DNA of 64,000 nucleotides from Vespa crabro (Eukaryota > Arthropoda > Insecta > Hymenoptera > Vespidae): positions 7,196,339 through 7,260,338 of the forward strand of contig NC_060960.1 in NCBI RefSeq assembly GCF_910589235.1, in the 5' to 3' direction. Position numbers and translations under genes: made by a program. Positions 59,093-64,000 of this stretch are shown here, piece after piece (the first letter of the stretch is position 1; every line of letters begins with the position of its first letter). The notes beneath the pieces are model-generated. The model did not search any database. It saw only the letters and a list, made by a program, of their open reading frames with translations, and had not been told where the DNA came from.

Positions 59093-60290
59093 TCACAGTC
59101 TCAGGAGGGAAAGTGCCCGTAGAGAATGACAGAGGACGGTTGTATAAATGCGTTATACAGGAGAAAGCACGGTTCGCAGTAAATTAGCACGCGCGACACC
59201 GTCGCACCGTTAGCGCATGGTGTGCGCGTAGCCACCTTGTGACTCGCAACTCTGTCCTACGGCGACGTACCTTCGAGCCCATGACTTATAAGCCGGTGAT
59301 AATGTTCACTACCAGAGTCTTAATCAGCATATATCATAGCGACAAAGCGACATTGACCGCCCTCTCAGATTCTCCTTCGATCCCGATCTGAAACGTTCCT
59401 ACAAGTATCTTACTTGTCAGTCAGAAAATTTGCTTCTATTGCTACTTTCTTTCATTTTCTATATCGTCTTGGGATATAATCGAGACATTTAACGCGTTAA
59501 TTGCAATTGAATCGTATTAATTAATTTTATAAATAGGTTGCGTCTATATTGGATCATTATTTTCTTTTTTGGTTTATTTATTTTTTTTTTTTTTCATAAA
59601 ATAAAAAATATTTGTCATATGAACTCTTCAACTCTCGGCCTCTAAGAAACTCATCAATTTTGTCAACCGAAAAGCCCAAAGGAAGATGCACCTTTGATTA
59701 GGCCGTAAGATCTTTTAATAAACATTTTTCTTGATAAAGAGAATAACAGGCTCATGCATTTTTCCAAGTCCCCATTATTTGCATACAACGTAGTTGCGAT
59801 TCTCCGGGGTTCTCGTTATACGCATAGATTATAGATCATCTTGATACTATAAATCCTTTGGAAGATGCTCAAAGGTCATCCGCCTTTATGTATCATCTTT
59901 CACGCGAGATCGAGCTCGTGGCCAAAGGGAGATTTTTTCGAGGTAGGTAAGGAAGAAAGGCACCAAGAGATAAATCTACCTGGATCCACGCGAGATTACC
60001 TCGAAAAAAGTATACGTTCGAACAGAAAGAGGGATTAAAAAACTCTAAGGTCGATTGTCGTAGTTCGTTCATTTTTCACAAAGTGTTTTTTCGAGTAGTT
60101 ATATCTACCATTGTCAAGCCAGAAGGGATGGAGCTCGTAAATGGTGAAATTGGAACGAGGTCGAACAGCATGAAACGATCACGAAGAACAAGAGAAACTG
60201 TCGAATTGAATACGGATTTTTTAATATGCCAGAAAAGTTGTAAAAACATTTTTGGCAGTGAGCTTGCATATCGCTAACGTATCGCATGCG
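59093..60290. other. Unique stretch, no gene seen
   Basis: One T run near 59579-59594. No meaningful frame. Confidence 0.6.
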
Positions 60291-60291
60291 A

Positions 60292-60612
60292 AATAGAAAA
60301 AGGGAGAAAAAGAGAAAAAGAAAAGAAAGAGAGAGAGAGAGAGAGGGAGAGAGAAAAGGAGAGAATCGCGGATAGAGTAACCACGGAACTAGTAGAGCTC
60401 CAACTTTCCTGATTTATACGAGTTCATTATTATTTTCGCACGCGGCGGAATAATCGCGCGGCAAGAAGGCAGAAGAGAAAACTACATAGCGGCGAGCGTG
60501 CGTTGAATAATGAAGCTGATTTTTTCTCTTTCTTTCTTTCTGCCTCTCTCTCTCTCTCTCTCTTTCTCTTCCTCTCTTTCTCTCTTTATCTCTATCTCTC
60601 TCTTTCTGTTTC
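60292..60612 (+). repeat. (GA)n then opposed (CT)n
   Basis: GA/GAAAA at 60292-60365 and CT/CTTT at 60524-60612. Confidence 0.9.
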
Positions 60613-61236
60613 CTTCCGCGTCTCCTCGCGACTCCTCATTTCACGGCGATTATTAATGGTGGTCGCGGGGGCGGTGGTAGCCGTGGGGCGGCGGCTCGAG
60701 ATAGCTTTGCAAGCGATTTATGATCGGCATCGTTGCCTTCCGTTCTTTTTGACGAGAAATCGTTGAGAAAAGGAAACCACGTTGAGTCATAACAATTTAA
60801 TGCCATTTCATCATTTATTAAGTAACATTATTCAAACTTTCCATGATAATGAAGATTAAATTTTTTCAACATACTCGAATGGATACTTGCCAATATAGAT
60901 CAGAATTACGTATCTACATATATAATAGAATTTAATACACCTGCAAATCAGAATGTAGTTGAACGACCCGAACAACCTGAACTACGAATATTTCTCAAAG
61001 ACCGATGAGTCAGAGCGAGAATTAAAGTCGACCTTTAAAAAAAAGAAATTCTAAAGAACGAAGTTGCTTGGGTCTTCGAAGATAGAAGTCAGTCCCGTTC
61101 TCAGGTACCTACCTACGGGCCGAGTCTGAGCTGGCGAATAAATTTTGTTGGACGAGAGGCTTGAACGCACGTTTATCTATTTTCGCGCGACGTATCGTGA
61201 ACAGTAGCGTGGTTAGCATACCGCCATAATGATACC
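60613..61236. other. Unique stretch, no gene seen
   Basis: Complex sequence. TTCTCAG|GTACCT at 61104 is a juxtaposed acceptor/donor word, but the pyrimidine tract is short and the donor is poor. Confidence 0.55.
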
Positions 61237-61283
61237 TCGTCGTCGTCGTCGTCGTCTCTCTTTCTCTCTTTCTTTCTCTCGCT
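61237..61283 (+). repeat. (CGT)n then CTTT repeat
   Basis: Six CGT units and CTTT/CT units. Confidence 0.9.
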
Positions 61284-61759
61284 CAGTCTTTCTATCTCTG
61301 TCTTTTCTCGGAGATCATTGGGCGTAGCACTTCAGCGCCATTACTTCGCGCCATTACCAAAACGAAGCCGAGGGCATCAGCATAATACGTATCTCACGAT
61401 ACTTGGTACAATTCAACGAACGTCGTTTCTCGTACGAGGAAGAGGAAGAAGAGGAGAAGAGGAGGAGACGCGAAAAGTCGAAATCGTGGGCTCCTCGATA
61501 ATCATAGTCGCTCGTTGAAGGGTATATAAGCGCGATGTTCGGGCCCATCGCGTTCATCTTCGTCGGAACCGGCTCTCCCCGCCTCTATGGATTGGGCCCG
61601 TTTGACTCTTGCGAGATTGTGAACGCGCGCGCGCCACCGGAGGCCAAGAGAACCAAACGTGGGCCCCCACGGTGTGTGCACGGACGAATCTCCGAGCGAG
61701 GGGACCCCGCGGAGGGGTCCGGTTCTCTCCCTCCATTCCCCACTACATCACTTCTCTAC

Positions 61760-61816
61760 ACTCCACTCCACTCCACTCCACTCAACTTGACTCAACCCCT
61801 CGCTTTCTTTCTTTCA

Positions 61817-61851
<35 letters not shown>
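61760..61851 (+). repeat. (CTCCA)n pentamer and (CT)n
   Basis: Five CTCCA-type units (61760-61783) and CT units (61816-61851). Confidence 0.9.
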
Positions 61852-62037
61852 GAAACCGAAGCCTTGCTTGCCCCCGTGCTGCGAGAGAACGCGCAAGAAG
61901 GCCACACTAATCCGGTATATCCTACTACCCGCTCGCAAATTATCGAATCATCTAGCTACAAGTTAAGTCATTACGCCAGAACGCACCGGCCTCCGGGTAT
62001 ACTAGCTTATTATATATTTTTGCCTGTCGGAAGCTGA

Positions 62038-62653
62038 CTCGATATCGTGTCTAACTTCGGCTCGCTGCCCCTCCCCATTTTTATCCTTTCTCTCCACGCA
62101 AAGTGTAATGCCCTCGTAAATCAATGTTTTGACGAAATAAAAGTTCGATATATATCTATTGGGTAAACTTTAGCATTAGAATGAATCTCTATCGATGGGT
62201 ATTAGGTATGTTAAAGTTTCGTCATACGTTTGATATTCAAAGACCTATCTATTGTTATTTCTCGAAACGATAATACGAAATAAACTCGAGTTCATATGAA
62301 AATAAACGATTCGATTTCGTAGAAAAGGGCATCGGGAATGCAATCTTGTCCTCTTCGAAAGAGGAGGACAAGAAGGACCATGCGGAATTATCGGCGACGA
62401 ATGGCTCGCATTTAAAATTAGGAGGGCCAACCAACAGAGTAGGTAGGAGAGTTTGGCTTATCCGGAGGACAGGTGACGTCGATGCAGGCTCGCATATGAG
62501 CACGAAGGAGCTTACGGAGGTGCAACAAAAACTTAGCGACGCGTCCTGCATTAACCTCAAGTCCGCATGGCTCCGCACAACTCCGCATGGCTCTACTCGA
62601 CCCGATCTCGGCCCTTTGTGCCCGAGCAGGAACGCGTGCGTGTGCTATCTTCG
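62038..62653. other. Unique stretch, no gene seen
   Basis: Overlapping frames on both strands (62346-62759 plus; 62578-62255 minus) have no motif. Short direct repeats CCGCATGGCTC occur twice at 62563-62594. Confidence 0.5.
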
Positions 62654-62720
62654 TGGTCTCTTCTTCTTCTTCTTCTTCTTCTTCTTCTTCTTCTTCTCCT
62701 TCTTCTTCTTCTTCTTCTTC
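62654..62720 (+). repeat. (TTC)n triplet repeat
   Basis: About 21 TTC units with one TCC. Confidence 0.95.
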
Positions 62721-62855
62721 GGGATCCGTGCCATAGAGTTGGAAATAAGGCGGCAATAAAGCATATGTAAAATATATTCTGGAATTCCTTTTAGGACGCA
62801 GATATATGTGTGGTTGGTGGGTCGGTTGCCCGTTGGTAACCGTGTCCCTCCCCAT

Positions 62856-62908
62856 ACCCTCACTTCTCTTCTCTACTTTTCTTCTTTACTTCTTCTTCTT
62901 CTTCTTCT

Positions 62909-62940
<32 letters not shown>

Positions 62941-62960
62941 TTCGTCTTCGTCTTTTCTTC
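62856..62960 (+). repeat. (TTC)n(GTC)n triplet repeat
   Basis: TTC units followed by about ten GTC units and TTCGTC. Confidence 0.95.
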
Positions 62961-63135
62961 TAAGATCAAGAGAGAAGGAAAACGCGCGACCACGTACAAA
63001 ACGTATGCTCGAGCTTATACTCGCAAAGTGATCTAAGTAAAAACAAATGATTTTTATTTCGTTAAAACCTTTTCACGAGATTACCCACCTGTATCAAAAT
63101 TCGCCTTTATCGTATATATATATAATTTATATTTC

Positions 63136-63198
63136 ATTCTGTTTTTTGTTCTTTTTTCTTTTTTCTTTTTCCTTTTTTCTTTTTTCTTTTTCCATTTA
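63136..63198 (+). repeat. (TTTTTC)n tract
   Basis: T runs with regularly spaced C. Confidence 0.85.
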
Positions 63199-63589
63199 GG
63201 AATAAAATTATTATATTATGAACTTCTTTATTTTCCTTCATCAAATGCATATTTTATAATTGTTATTTTATAAATGATATTTATGAATGATAGAAAGATG
63301 AAGATTTTAAGAAGATAAAGTTTAACGGTGACGTTGACTAAGTCGAAATTGATATAGTAGAAGGTAGATCGAAAGCACGGTGGTACGAAAATTTTTAGTC
63401 AAGAGGAACACGGCGTACGCTCGGGAGGTGAGAAAAATGGAGGAAGGAAGAGAAAGAAACACGAAGCCGCGAGGTGTCGCCTTACAACCGGCTCGGTTCG
63501 CTTACCTACGAAAGCCTCTTTTGCATGCCATCTTCTCCACCATCTTGTCTTCAGTTGCTTCTTTTGCTCGCCGCTTCTACCGAGCGTCG

Positions 63590-63745
63590 TCCTCCTACCT
63601 CCTCCTCCTCATCCTCCTCCTCCTCCTCTTCTTCTTCTTCTTCTTCTTCTTCTCTTCCTTCTCCTCTTCTTTCTACATAATTTTTTTTATTTTCTTCTTC
63701 TTCTTCTTCTTCTTCTACTTCTTCTTCTCCTCCTTCTCTGTTTCT
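63590..63745 (+). repeat. (CTC)n and (TTC)n triplet tracts
   Basis: CTC then TTC units over 150 bp, one T-rich interruption. Confidence 0.95.
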
Positions 63746-63850
63746 TTACCGATGCACCGTTGCGTTCGGTCTTTGCATAATTATTACAGTTACCACGGGT
63801 AGCAGCTGGATCGTTGTAGAGTAGATAGCCCAGACTGCTTGTTTGCTTCT

Positions 63851-63927
63851 ACTCGTCGTCGTTGTTGTTGTTGTTGTTGCTGCTGGTGGTGCTGCTGGTG
63901 CTGCTGGTGCTGCTGTTGTTGTTGCCA

Positions 63928-63959
<32 letters not shown>

Positions 63960-63960
63960 C
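63851..63960 (+). repeat. (GTT)n, (GCTGCTGGT)n and (TTGCCG)n arrays
   Basis: GTT triplets, a nonamer GCTGCTGGT repeated about three times, then the hexamer TTGCCG about six times (63923-63959). On the minus strand they read as Thr/Ala-rich peptide, which is not evidence of a gene. Confidence 0.95.
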
Positions 63961-64000
63961 GTTGGCAACGATGCAAAGAAAAGGAAGAAAAACCGCGGGT

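Larger units (their letters stand above)
1..64000 (+). other. Non-coding region, probably interior of a giant plus-strand intron
   Basis: No defensible exon, start, stop or known protein domain was found in either strand over the whole window. All open frames above about 100 codons run through microsatellites or lack any family motif. The plus strand carries two strong juxtaposed acceptor/donor sites (14953/14954 and 40805/40806) of the kind used to remove very long introns in steps, and no equally good pair was seen on the minus strand. I infer that the locus is transcribed left to right. The host gene cannot be named from this sequence. Intergenic DNA is the main alternative. Confidence 0.5.

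Noticed and set aside
58614..59129. 171-codon plus-strand frame
   Set aside because: The first 100 codons match no family known to me and the rest is TA/CT repeat; no supporting start or splice signal.
61095..61115. TTCTCAG|GTACCT as a ratchet site
   Set aside because: Short pyrimidine tract and poor donor; no RS-exon donor nearby.
61103..61124. TCAGGTACCT resembling the 5' part of the miR-275 mature sequence
   Set aside because: Only the first ten bases agree; the rest diverges and no hairpin partner was found.
1..64000. CRISPR arrays, tRNA or rRNA genes, telomeric repeats, intact transposons
   Set aside because: No spaced direct repeats, no tRNA B-box with paired arms, no TTAGG array and no transposase or RT frame were found by eye.

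Overview
The window is eukaryotic, non-coding and very rich in simple repeats. It most resembles an insect genome, possibly a hymenopteran. It is AT-leaning, CpG is not visibly depleted (cgacg, tcgtcg and cgcg words are everywhere), and (GA/CT)n, (TA)n, T-rich/C-punctuated and trinucleotide microsatellites recur every few hundred bases. No recognisable transposon is present. Branch-point-like CTAAT words sit upstream of CAG acceptors. The taxon is an inference from composition; no gene in the window anchors it.

I found no protein-coding exon I would defend, no tRNA or rRNA, no CRISPR array and no intact mobile element. The longest open frames (up to 237 codons) are translations of microsatellites (poly-Ser/Leu, Arg/Glu, Phe, Tyr-Ile) or chance frames without family motifs. 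The simplest reading is that the window lies inside one or more very long introns, or in intergenic DNA of a gene-poor locus.

The strongest signal for a long plus-strand intron is a pair of near-identical juxtaposed splice sites, at 14953/14954 and 40805/40806, about 25.85 kb apart. Each has an upstream pyrimidine-rich tract (solid T at the first, interrupted at the second), then TTCCAG directly abutting GTAAGGAC. This is the architecture of recursive ('ratchet') splice sites known from giant fly introns. Each is followed at 42 or 33 nt by a second donor (GTGAGT, GTAAGA), as in RS-exons. The two sites share TTCCAGGTAAGGAC and further downstream bases, beyond what a splice consensus requires. 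Weaker relatives lie at 43551 and 53390.

Layout. 1-14.0 kb: alternating GA, CT and TA microsatellites with anonymous unique sequence. 14.0-15.25 kb: repeat-poor stretch holding the first ratchet site. 15.25-29 kb: mixed repeats, a G-quadruplex motif at 25280 and opposed GA/CT tracts at 25.2-25.7 kb. 29-40.5 kb: the densest microsatellites, including a 99-bp perfectly alternating purine/pyrimidine run with a (GC)14 core at 32077-32175 and large opposed purine/pyrimidine blocks at 35-37.5 kb. 40.7-41.3 kb: the second ratchet site. 41.3-55 kb: CT-dominated microsatellites with a quieter stretch at 47-53 kb. 55.1-58.5 kb: the best unique, enhancer-like sequence, with homeodomain, POU, TCF and forkhead-type words beside a GC palindrome. 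58.5-64 kb: microsatellites ending in trinucleotide and hexanucleotide arrays.

No genes can be shown to work together here. The biology the sequence supports is RNA processing of a giant intron, possible enhancers within it, and unusual DNA structures (Z-DNA, G4, purine/pyrimidine tracts).
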